NCBI GenBank assembly: GCA_031278025.1
Contig: JAITLF010000326.1
Location: forward strand, 1 to 9,995
DNA length: 9,995 nucleotides
Origin: Treponema sp.
GTDB lineage: Bacteria; Spirochaetota; Spirochaetia; Treponematales; Breznakiellaceae
Reading direction: 5' to 3'
The position numbers and the translations under genes are program-made. Positions 1 to 5,436 of the stretch are shown here, piece by piece. The notes beneath the pieces were generated by a model that did not search any database, was not told the origin of the DNA, and was given only the letters and a program-made list of their open reading frames with translations. The stretch's first letter is position 1. Every line of letters begins with the position of its first letter.

Positions 1-642
1 CTTTCGGAGGTTGTCAACGTTCCGGCCTTCGGCGCAGATTACCCGAAGGCCGATTTCGGCGGCGCGGCGGCTTGCCACCGGATCAAAGGGGACGTTCTTC
101 CCCGGGGTCCATTCATCGCCCACCAGGGCCCGGAAATTCGCCCAGGAAATACGGTCTATGGGTTGGGCGGCGGGGTTTTTCCGGGGATCACCGGTGTACA
201 CCTGAGGGATATTGGAAAGGTTGATCACCGTGTCCGCCTGGAACCGTTCTGCCAGGAGTACCGCGTCGTAGTCCGAGGAAAACCCCGGTTTCCATCCCGC
301 CGCCACCAGGACCCGGCCTGCCAGGGGCCCTGCCCGGGAGGGATCGGTTACCACCTCCTGGGTACAGAAGTCCCCCATCACCGCCTTGACGAGCTGGGCG
401 TTAAGGCGGGTCGCCATGACCCCTATCCAGTCGGCCTGTTCGTTAGAGCCGCCGCCTGAGATGTTCCGGTAGGCGGTTTGCCAGGTTCGGGCCGGGCTGC
501 CGCCGCCTGCGACAACGATGAAACGCCGTGTTTCATCGGCTTCCAATAATTCCCGGATGAGGGAACCGAAGGCTGAAAGAAATTGCTCATCTACCGTGTC
601 GGGGGCGATGATGGATCCTCCCAGGGATAGTACGGTGATCAT
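1..642 (-). CDS. pyrH: Archaeal-type UMP kinase (uridylate kinase), 3' end cut by window
   Basis: It phosphorylates UMP to UDP with ATP in the cytoplasm (pyrimidine nucleotide synthesis). I translated 214 codons from ATG at 642; the frame is open to base 1, so the C-terminus is missing, probably only about 10-20 residues given the usual length of some 225-230. Amino-acid-kinase features are visible: the N-terminal phosphate loop TVLSLGGSIIAP (residues 3-14), VVAGGGSPAR (43-52), the SSDYDAVLLAERFQAD stretch (121-136) and the nucleotide-binding VYTGDPRKNP (148-157). The short N-terminus and the GGSIIAP and GGGSPAR forms match the archaeal branch rather than the usual bacterial PyrH, which starts KLSGEAL. 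The start is supported by AAAGGAAG eight bases upstream. It lies 48 bases after the TIG/transglutaminase gene on the same strand and is probably co-transcribed. The family call is firm; the subfamily call is pattern recognition. Confidence 0.88.
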   Translation of the reverse strand, partial: MITVLSLGGSIIAPDTVDEQFLSAFGSLIRELLEADETRRFIVVAGGGSPARTWQTAYRNISGGGSNEQADWIGVMATRLNAQLVKAVMGDFCTQEVVTDPSRAGPLAGRVLVAAGWKPGFSSDYDAVLLAERFQADTVINLSNIPQVYTGDPRKNPAAQPIDRISWANFRALVGDEWTPGKNVPFDPVASRRAAEIGLRVICAEGRNVDNLRK

Positions 643-690
643 GTGGTTACCTTCCTTTGCGCCGTCCCTGTTCCCGGGACCGGCGCTGTT

Positions 691-2337
691 TCATTGTACA
701 TATACGCCGTTAATTGCAATGTCGCTCCAGAGCGAAGAATAGGACTCAATCCCGCCGGCCGCTTCTTCCCACAGGTTTTGCAGGGCATAATCCCGCTCCC
801 GCACTACCGTACGGCCCCGGGGGTCCATCCGGGAAAGGGAAACCTGCCCCTGGGAAAAGGCGATGCGCTGGTTGTCCACACTGCCGAAGTAGTAGGCCCG
901 GTGATCCTGCCTCACGGTGAAGGAAGGCGGGACGGCCCCCGCTCCCAGGGCGGGATCGGCCGGTATCCAGCCCGCGCCGTCTATCCAGAATTCGGCCCAA
1001 ACATGGCGGAAAGCGCCCTGGGCCTTGTCTACCAGGATCCCCGCTACCGGTCGGGCGGGAACGCCGCCTGATCGGGCCAGGGCGCAGAAAAGAAGGGCCG
1101 CCATGTACGGGTCCGCCTGTTTTTTCACCAGGCCGTCCCGTGCGCCTCCGTTCAGGGCCTCCCACCGGATATTCCCCTCTTTAAGGAGCCATTCGTATAT
1201 ACGCCGGGCTTTAAGGTAGGGGTTCTGTTCCCTGCCGATTATGGCCTGGCTGTAGCGCCGTACCTCTGGATCGTCTGAAGGGATGAGGGAGGAAGGCGCG
1301 GCGTAGGCTGCGGCCATGAAAGAGGGGGAATCCTGGCGGGGTATGCGTATCTGCGACGGGTTAAGGCTGGTTTCCACCGCATAGACTTCTACCGAGTAGG
1401 AAAGGGCTATGCCGGCGCCGGAACCGACTTTAAGGTCCCGAAACCGGTAGAGGGAAACCCCCCGGTAATTTTCGATATAGGGTTCGGCGCTTTGGGAAAG
1501 GATTTCCGGGCTGCGCTGGGAAGCCGATATAACCGGCTGGGGGATCCAAAGGTAGAGGGTATTGGAGGACGACGCTTCCCGGACATGGATGTCCACCGAA
1601 TAGGAGAGGATATAGATACGCTTATCCTTGTATACCTTGGTTCCCGGTTTTCCCGTTACGCTGAAGAATTGGGGGATGCTTGCGCCCCGCGGCGTTCTGA
1701 CTTCCAGGCTACCGCTCATAGCTCCGTCCGGGACCCAGACCCGTATTTCCCGTTCGCCCCAGAGGTCGTACCCCACGCTGTCGGAGACCTCCACCCAGGC
1801 AGGGCCGCCTATTCCGGCGGGAGCGGACACGGGGGCTTCAGCGCCCCAGGCGAAGTACACGCCGCTGCCTTCCCTGGATGCCCCGAAGTTGTTCCCCGTG
1901 ATGGTCACCAACTGGCCAATGGCCCCCGATGCGGGGGTTACGGCCAGTATCTGGGGGCCTATACCCGCCTGCTCCGGTGAAACCGGCTCAGGAATAGCCG
2001 CCCGGTTGGAAAAAAGCGCGGGATTACTCTTTCTCGTTCCCCGGTAGACGTATACCAAGCCCGACTCCCCAAATTCCGGAACCCGCAAGGAAATGCGGTT
2101 GTCCTTCCATTCAATGTAGGATGAAGCGGTAGGGGCAATCCCTGCGAGGGTAACGTAGGACGACTCATCCTGTTCATCCCCAAAGTTCTCCCCGCTGATG
2201 GTGAGAACTTCCCCCATCATCCCAATCCTGGGTGAGATTTCGGATATCCGGGGGTCTCCTTCTTTACACCCCGGAGAAAACACCACCACTGCGGGAATAA
2301 AAAGGAACCGGAGGAGAAGATTACCTGGATTACTCAT
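691..2337 (-). CDS. Predicted lipoprotein with two IPT/TIG domains and a transglutaminase-like domain
   Basis: The protein is 548 residues. The frame stays open 34 codons further upstream, but ATG at 2337 is preferred: it overlaps the end of the preceding gene (ATGAGTAA) and gives a proper export signal. A hydrophobic segment (residues 7-20) is followed by FSPGC, with Cys24 as the likely lipidation site; this is an atypical lipobox of the loose spirochaete kind. Two IPT/TIG immunoglobulin-like domains follow (about 29-115 and 127-227, each with a SP..G..G..lTI.G.NFG signature), then a beta-rich middle and a transglutaminase-like core (about 375-470). The core has HVWAEFW (His445) and GWIPADPAL (Asp461), the usual His and Asp of the triad. 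Where the catalytic Cys normally stands the sequence reads ADPYMAALL, and the nearest Cys is 418. It may therefore be a binding or structural domain, or use Cys418. Probable site is the periplasmic face of a membrane. It is the fourth gene of the sigma operon. Confidence 0.8.
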   Translation of the reverse strand: MSNPGNLLLRFLFIPAVVVFSPGCKEGDPRISEISPRIGMMGEVLTISGENFGDEQDESSYVTLAGIAPTASSYIEWKDNRISLRVPEFGESGLVYVYRGTRKSNPALFSNRAAIPEPVSPEQAGIGPQILAVTPASGAIGQLVTITGNNFGASREGSGVYFAWGAEAPVSAPAGIGGPAWVEVSDSVGYDLWGEREIRVWVPDGAMSGSLEVRTPRGASIPQFFSVTGKPGTKVYKDKRIYILSYSVDIHVREASSSNTLYLWIPQPVISASQRSPEILSQSAEPYIENYRGVSLYRFRDLKVGSGAGIALSYSVEVYAVETSLNPSQIRIPRQDSPSFMAAAYAAPSSLIPSDDPEVRRYSQAIIGREQNPYLKARRIYEWLLKEGNIRWEALNGGARDGLVKKQADPYMAALLFCALARSGGVPARPVAGILVDKAQGAFRHVWAEFWIDGAGWIPADPALGAGAVPPSFTVRQDHRAYYFGSVDNQRIAFSQGQVSLSRMDPRGRTVVRERDYALQNLWEEAAGGIESYSSLWSDIAINGVYVQ

Positions 2338-2914
2338 TGGAGGGAGACTTCCGGCCTGACCGGGGGCTGCCCTCCTGTACCGGCCGGGCCTGATGGTCGG
2401 CGGCAGGAACCTGCGGAGACCGGGACTCCTGATCGTCAATGTAGGGGTTGATTTCTATCTGAATCTCAATGCGAGGTTCATCCGGGTTTTTCCCCGAACC
2501 GAGGGGGAAGAAGTATATCTGTTCGCCATATTCCAGGGGGATGGTTTCCATCGTGCTCTGATAGCGTATGCCCTGATTGGGGACATCTATCCAGATTTGG
2601 CCCTGAGCCACCAGGATATTCCGCCCGTTTCTCTGGCGGTAAGGGGTAAACTGAACCGCTACCACAATATTGTTCCCCACGAGCTTCATACCCACCGGCC
2701 GGCCAGGAATCGTTACCTTGGAATTGACGGAATTCCACACCTCTTCCTGGTTCTGTTCCACCACACGGGCTACTATGGCCATCTTTACCGCCTGTTCCTT
2801 GAGGGCGGGAACCAATTCTTCCAGGGATAATTCCTGAGGGATGACGGTACCGGCGGCGGCTACAAACAGGGCGCCCAGTACGGTCATTTGGCGGACCAGG
2901 GGATGGCGTATCAT
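2330..2914 (-). CDS. Exported protein of unknown function in the sigma-factor operon
   Basis: The protein has 194 residues and I do not recognise its family. Residues 1-28 look like a signal peptide: a basic start (IRHPLVR), a hydrophobic run (MTVLGALFVAAAGTVI), then a polar region, so it is probably periplasmic or surface-located. Residues 29-60 should form an amphipathic helix (LEELVPALKEQAVKMAIVAR). Residues 64-155 alternate like beta strands (NIVVAVQFTPY, NILVAQGQIWIDV, IPLEYGEQIYFFPLG, RIEIQIEINPY). The last 30 or so residues are polar, rich in Pro, Ser, Arg and Gln, and probably disordered. The start ATG overlaps the anti-sigma stop (ATGA), and its own end overlaps the start of the lipoprotein gene by 8 bases, so it is tightly built into the operon. 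A role as sensor, ligand or target of the sigma/anti-sigma pair is only an inference from position. Confidence 0.75.
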   Translation of the reverse strand: MIRHPLVRQMTVLGALFVAAAGTVIPQELSLEELVPALKEQAVKMAIVARVVEQNQEEVWNSVNSKVTIPGRPVGMKLVGNNIVVAVQFTPYRQRNGRNILVAQGQIWIDVPNQGIRYQSTMETIPLEYGEQIYFFPLGSGKNPDEPRIEIQIEINPYIDDQESRSPQVPAADHQARPVQEGSPRSGRKSPSNE

Positions 2915-3510
2915 TGATTCCCGATTCTCCTGGAATAATCCGCAGCTCTGATGATGGCCGGTTCTCCGGCGCTCATGAAAGACTTGGTTTCCGGCAGACG
3001 GATAATCATGAAATCGGTCCCGGAGTTGTCCTGACCCAGATACTGTAATACATCGTTCATATTGGAGACCGGCACGATGCCGGGTACATCAAGGTCCATG
3101 CCGGCGGAAATAGCCTTATCCTGAATTCTGTCCGGCCGTGGCATCCGATTTACCAGGGCGAGGGTAAAGGCAAGGACGAAAAGCACCGCCACTGCCGCCG
3201 CCGCAGGCAGGGGAATAGTTACCGACCGGTTCCATACCTTTTGGCCGGCAGGGAACTCCCGCCGAAGCGCCGGACGGGGCCTTCCGCCTGAACGGACCAG
3301 TTCGTCCCAGACCCGTTCCTTCGCCCCTTCCGAAGAGAACCCCGGCTTGTAAACCGGCTCTTCCCTCATGGCGGCGGAAAGCCTTTCGATTTTCGCATAC
3401 ACGGCCCGGCATTCGGGACAACCTGCCAGATGAGCTTCCATTTTTTCTTTCCACGGAGAGGGAAGCTCACAATCATGATAACCAGAAAGGATTTGACGAT
3501 CAGGACACAT
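2911..3510 (-). CDS. Membrane-anchored anti-sigma factor with N-terminal zinc finger (zf-HC2/ZAS type)
   Basis: The protein has 199 residues. The N-terminal cytoplasmic domain has the ZAS motif His27-x3-Cys31-x2-Cys34 (AHLAGCPECR), preceded by the family-like LSGYHDCELP. Proteins of this type bind and hold an ECF sigma factor until a signal releases it. A hydrophobic stretch at about 99-121 (IPLPAAAAVAVLFVLAFTLAL) is the single membrane segment. The remaining 75 or so residues would lie outside the membrane, giving a place to sense the envelope. The frame is open upstream to 3564, but ATG at 3510 has AAGGATGG five bases before it and begins right at the CPDRQILSGY domain; an ATG at 3519 would sit directly on the ribosome binding site. 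It overlaps the sigma gene by 11 bases, the usual arrangement of a sigma factor with its cognate anti-sigma. The ligand or signal is unknown. Confidence 0.85.
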   Translation of the reverse strand: MCPDRQILSGYHDCELPSPWKEKMEAHLAGCPECRAVYAKIERLSAAMREEPVYKPGFSSEGAKERVWDELVRSGGRPRPALRREFPAGQKVWNRSVTIPLPAAAAVAVLFVLAFTLALVNRMPRPDRIQDKAISAGMDLDVPGIVPVSNMNDVLQYLGQDNSGTDFMIIRLPETKSFMSAGEPAIIRAADYSRRIGNQ

Positions 3511-4087
3511 GCGAACCATCCTTAGGCAAAAGCCCGGCCAAACGCTCCCGGGCCCTGAATACACGTACCTTTACATTACCCTCACTAATCCCTAGGGTAC
3601 GGCCAATTTCTTTATAATTTAATTCACCGTATTCTTTTAAAATCAATACCATCCGCAAATTTTCAGGCAGTTTGTTCAACGCTTCCCTGATTTCAGCGGC
3701 TGTCTCTTGCCGCAAAAGAACTTGTTCCCCGGTTTCCTGGGTATGGGTAACTTCCCGAAATGCCCGTTGATACGCCTTCCGTTCCCGCTCTTTACGTTTC
3801 GCATAATTCAGCGAGGCGTTCTTTACCACCCGTATCAGCCAGTATTTAGCCTCTTCCGCATTCGGAAACGACATATTTTTTTCATAAAGACGGAAAAACG
3901 CTTCCTGACAAAGATCTTCCGCCGCTTCTTCACTATTGGCGATTCGGTAAGCGACCCGAAACAGTATCGGAAAAACCGTATCGTACAATCGGCGGAATTC
4001 CGCAGTATTTCCCGGGGAATTCCCCTTAGAAGCCAATTCTTCGGATGATGCCTCGGATACTACTTCTTCATCTGGTATTGAGAACAA
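3500..4087 (-). CDS. ECF-family RNA polymerase sigma factor
   Basis: The protein has 195 residues, the normal size for an extracytoplasmic-function sigma factor. After a polar 25-residue lead, region 2 (about 31-98) contains FRVAYRIANSEEAAEDLCQEAFFRLY, cut here as FRVAYRIANSEE plus AEDLCQEAFFRLY, the typical -10 recognition and core-binding segment. A short linker leads to region 4 (about 132-187) with LPENLRMVLIL, YKEIGRTLGISEGNVKVRVF and RARERL, the helix-turn-helix for the -35 element. Regions 1.1 and 3 are absent, as in ECF factors. The start is TTG at 4087: no ATG or GTG lies in frame between it and an upstream TGA, and GGGGAG sits five bases before it. The anti-sigma gene overlaps its end, so the pair should be co-regulated. 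I could not find a convincing self-recognised promoter upstream. The regulon cannot be read from this window. Confidence 0.92.
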   Translation of the reverse strand: MFSIPDEEVVSEASSEELASKGNSPGNTAEFRRLYDTVFPILFRVAYRIANSEEAAEDLCQEAFFRLYEKNMSFPNAEEAKYWLIRVVKNASLNYAKRKERERKAYQRAFREVTHTQETGEQVLLRQETAAEIREALNKLPENLRMVLILKEYGELNYKEIGRTLGISEGNVKVRVFRARERLAGLLPKDGSHVS

Positions 4088-4092
4088 ATTTT

Positions 4093-4098
4093 CTCCCC
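4093..4098 (-). promoter_or_regulatory. Ribosome binding site that fixes the TTG start of the sigma gene
   Basis: The minus strand reads GGGGAG, five bases (AAAAT) before the TTG at 4087-4085. An in-frame TGA lies ten codons upstream of the TTG, with no ATG or GTG between, so this site decides the start. The rare start codon suggests low translation of the sigma factor relative to the ATG-started anti-sigma. Confidence 0.6.
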
Positions 4099-4212
4099 AA
4101 TCGTTACAGTATCTTCATATTTGGAATCTGCCCACGAATAAAAAGTTATACATTTTTGAACGAATTGCGCTATGCCCGGAGCCATTGGATACCGGGTCTA
4201 TACCGCCGGCTC

Positions 4213-4428
4213 TTAAGATGTTGCGGCGGGAAAGCGCCATGGAACAGGGCGGGCGCATTTCCATGCCGACCAGCCGGCGCGTCTTTTCCCTGAACCATCC
4301 GTCCCTCCTGTGGAACTTTTACCGGCTCCCCCCCGTAACGCCGGACCCAGGTCCACAGTGCGCAGAGAGAGGTCCGCGAACGCCGGAGGAGGCGCTTTCG
4401 GGAGTAGTTTACTGTGCCTGCCCTGCAT
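4213..4428 (-). CDS. Doubtful small open frame in the intergenic region
   Basis: This is a 71-codon minus-strand frame (72 from ATG at 4431) preceded by GGAGG at 4440-4436, seven bases before ATG 4428 and four before ATG 4431. The predicted peptide is rich in Gly, Pro, Arg, Ser and Ala, with no signal peptide, membrane segment or motif that I recognise. Codon use is not distinctive. The frame crosses the nested stem-loop at 4309-4357, so it may simply be open by GC composition. The good Shine-Dalgarno match is the only positive evidence. Confidence 0.18.
   Translation of the reverse strand: MQGRHSKLLPKAPPPAFADLSLRTVDLGPALRGGAGKSSTGGTDGSGKRRAGWSAWKCARPVPWRFPAATS
4309..4357. other. Nested stem-loop in the sigma/murB intergenic region
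   Basis: The outer arms TGTGGA (4309-4314) and TCCACA (4352-4357) are perfect complements. Inside them CCGGC (4322-4326) pairs with GCCGG (4340-4344) around a loop containing seven C. The internal bulges are 7 bases on each side. No U-tract follows on either strand, so it is not a classical terminator. It could be an RNA element of a small RNA or repeat family. Confidence 0.4.
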
Positions 4429-4430
4429 CA

Positions 4431-4459
4431 TGGAACCTCCACGATTAACCTGATAAAAT
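4431..4459 (+). promoter_or_regulatory. Possible murB promoter, placed as for a leaderless transcript
   Basis: TAAAAT at 4454-4459 resembles a -10 element. A weak -35 candidate TGGAAC lies at 4431-4436 with a 17-base spacer; its GGAAC could equally suit an ECF-type -35. Only seven bases separate the -10 from the murB ATG at 4467, and no purine-rich Shine-Dalgarno sequence is present in between or just upstream. Transcription would start at or next to the start codon. The -35 match is poor. Confidence 0.4.
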
Positions 4460-4466
4460 AAAAAAC

Positions 4467-5435
4467 ATGGATACCTTACGGGAAAAAATTGAAAAAATCA
4501 ACATCCCCAGGCCTCCTGTCGGCCTTATTCGCTTTGATGAGCCTATGGCCCTCCATACCACCTTTAAGATCGGCGGCCCGGCGGACATCTGGGTCCGTCC
4601 CGGGGGGGGGTATTTCCCCGCGTATGCGGCGGATCTGATCGGGTTTGCCCGGAGTGAGGGCATCCCGGTCTTTGTACTAGGCGGCGGTGCCAACATGGTT
4701 GTCTCCGACCGGGGCATACGGGGCATAGTGCTGGATACCGGCGGCTGGACGGGCTGGGAAACGCCGACGGGGGAAACACGGGAGGCCGCTGTTTGCGTCT
4801 GCTCCGGGACCGCCGTTGACGCCCTTGTCGTTGCTCTGACGGAGCGGGGCTGGGCCGGTCCCGAATTCCTCGCGGGTATGCCCGGCAGCGTGGGAGGGGC
4901 GGTCTGGATGAATGCCCGGTGCCAGGAAAAATCAGTCTCGGACCTGCTCATTGAAACCGAAATCATAGATATGGAAGATGATTCCTTGGACCCCTTTTGG
5001 GTCTCCGGTAAGGACGGGGACTTCTCGTATAAACGGAGTCCCTTTCAGGGCCGGAAGGTCCTCATCACCGCAGCCCGGTTTTCCCTTAAAAGGGGGGAAC
5101 CGGAAGAATTACACCGGACCGCCGCCGCCCTGCGCCGGGACCGGGAGGCCAAAGGCCACTTCCGCGCCCCCTCGGCGGGATCGGCCTTTAAGAACAACCG
5201 GGCCTTCGGGAAGCCTACGGGGAAGATCATTGATGAAATCGGCCTGAGGGGTTTTTCCGTTGGAGGGGCCATGATAGCCCCCTGGCATGGGAATTTCATC
5301 ATCAATACCGGACAGGCAAGCGCCGCGGACATCCGCGCCCTGACAGAAGCCGTCATGGAGAAGGTACACGCCGCCCTGGGGCTGACCCTGGAGCCAGAGA
5401 TTCTCTTTGTGGGAGACTGGGGGGAGGGCGGCTGA
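4467..5435 (+). CDS. murB: UDP-N-acetylenolpyruvoylglucosamine reductase
   Basis: MurB is a cytoplasmic FAD enzyme that reduces UDP-GlcNAc-enolpyruvate to UDP-MurNAc with NADPH, the second committed step of peptidoglycan synthesis. The 322 residues fit the family. Visible landmarks are HTTFKIGGPAD (30-40), the FAD-binding VLGGGANMVVSDRGIRG (70-86), AGMPGSVGGAVWMNA (136-150), the substrate-binding SYKRSPF (187-193), GSAFKN with the proton-donating Ser239, and LEPEI with the catalytic Glu311. The SYKRSPF form suits the MurB fold, but I do not assign a subtype with certainty. The ATG has no Shine-Dalgarno sequence; a -10-like element ends seven bases upstream. A run of nine G (4602-4610) encodes Gly46-Gly48 in a variable part. 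The tatD-like gene begins one base after the stop. Confidence 0.95.
   Translation: MDTLREKIEKINIPRPPVGLIRFDEPMALHTTFKIGGPADIWVRPGGGYFPAYAADLIGFARSEGIPVFVLGGGANMVVSDRGIRGIVLDTGGWTGWETPTGETREAAVCVCSGTAVDALVVALTERGWAGPEFLAGMPGSVGGAVWMNARCQEKSVSDLLIETEIIDMEDDSLDPFWVSGKDGDFSYKRSPFQGRKVLITAARFSLKRGEPEELHRTAAALRRDREAKGHFRAPSAGSAFKNNRAFGKPTGKIIDEIGLRGFSVGGAMIAPWHGNFIINTGQASAADIRALTEAVMEKVHAALGLTLEPEILFVGDWGEGG
4602..4610. repeat. Nine-G homopolymer inside murB
   Basis: Nine consecutive G on the plus strand encode three glycines (residues 46-48) in PGGGY. Long G runs are slippage-prone in replication, and synonymous GGC or GGT codons would have avoided the run. A one-base change would frameshift murB after about 45 codons. 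Confidence 0.85.
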
Positions 5436-5436
5436 C

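Larger units (their letters stand above)
4088..4466. other. Divergent intergenic region with GC-rich inverted repeats
   Basis: This 379-base region separates the divergent sigma and murB genes. About 4088-4170 is AT-rich and should hold the sigma-operon promoter; TATAAC on the minus strand near 4145 is a possible -10, but I see no matching -35. About 4171-4440 is GC-rich and unlike a normal promoter region. It contains CCGCCG (4203-4208) paired with CGGCGG (4224-4229), a nested stem at 4309-4357, and GGAGG/CCTCC complements around 4385-4440. I recognise no known RNA family (the signature cores of tmRNA, SRP RNA and RNase P RNA are absent). Short open frames run through it on both strands. It could be a dispersed repeat element, an unrecognised small RNA or gene debris. 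Confidence 0.5.

Noticed and set aside
671..680. Small GTCCC/GGGAC hairpin near 664-680 between the lipoprotein gene and pyrH as a terminator.
   Set aside because: The stem is only five pairs with no U-tract, and the 48-base gap with continuing same-strand coding suggests read-through.
1492..2047. Long plus-strand open frames opposite the lipoprotein gene.
   Set aside because: They are antisense to a gene with clear domains, lack ribosome binding sites, and are typical of GC-rich antisense frames.
2338..2439. In-frame upstream ATG adding 34 residues to the TIG/transglutaminase lipoprotein.
   Set aside because: It would bury the export signal behind an Arg/Pro-rich lead, and ATG 2337 has the coupling overlap with the preceding gene.
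3511..3564. Longer anti-sigma start 18 codons upstream.
   Set aside because: The ATG at 3510 has a well-spaced ribosome binding site and starts at the conserved domain; the extension would run deep into the sigma gene.
4088..4110. TGTAAC upstream of the sigma start as an ECF -35 element.
   Set aside because: At normal spacing the -10 would fall inside the coding region, and no ECF-like -10 is there.
4185..4448. Plus-strand 87-codon frame in the sigma/murB intergenic region.
   Set aside because: It begins at TTG without a convincing ribosome binding site and has no recognisable domain; it probably reflects GC-rich composition.
5407..5436. ATG start for the TatD-like gene inside murB.
   Set aside because: The metal-binding HxH motif would be pushed ten residues inward, and GTG 5437 has GGAGGG at proper spacing.
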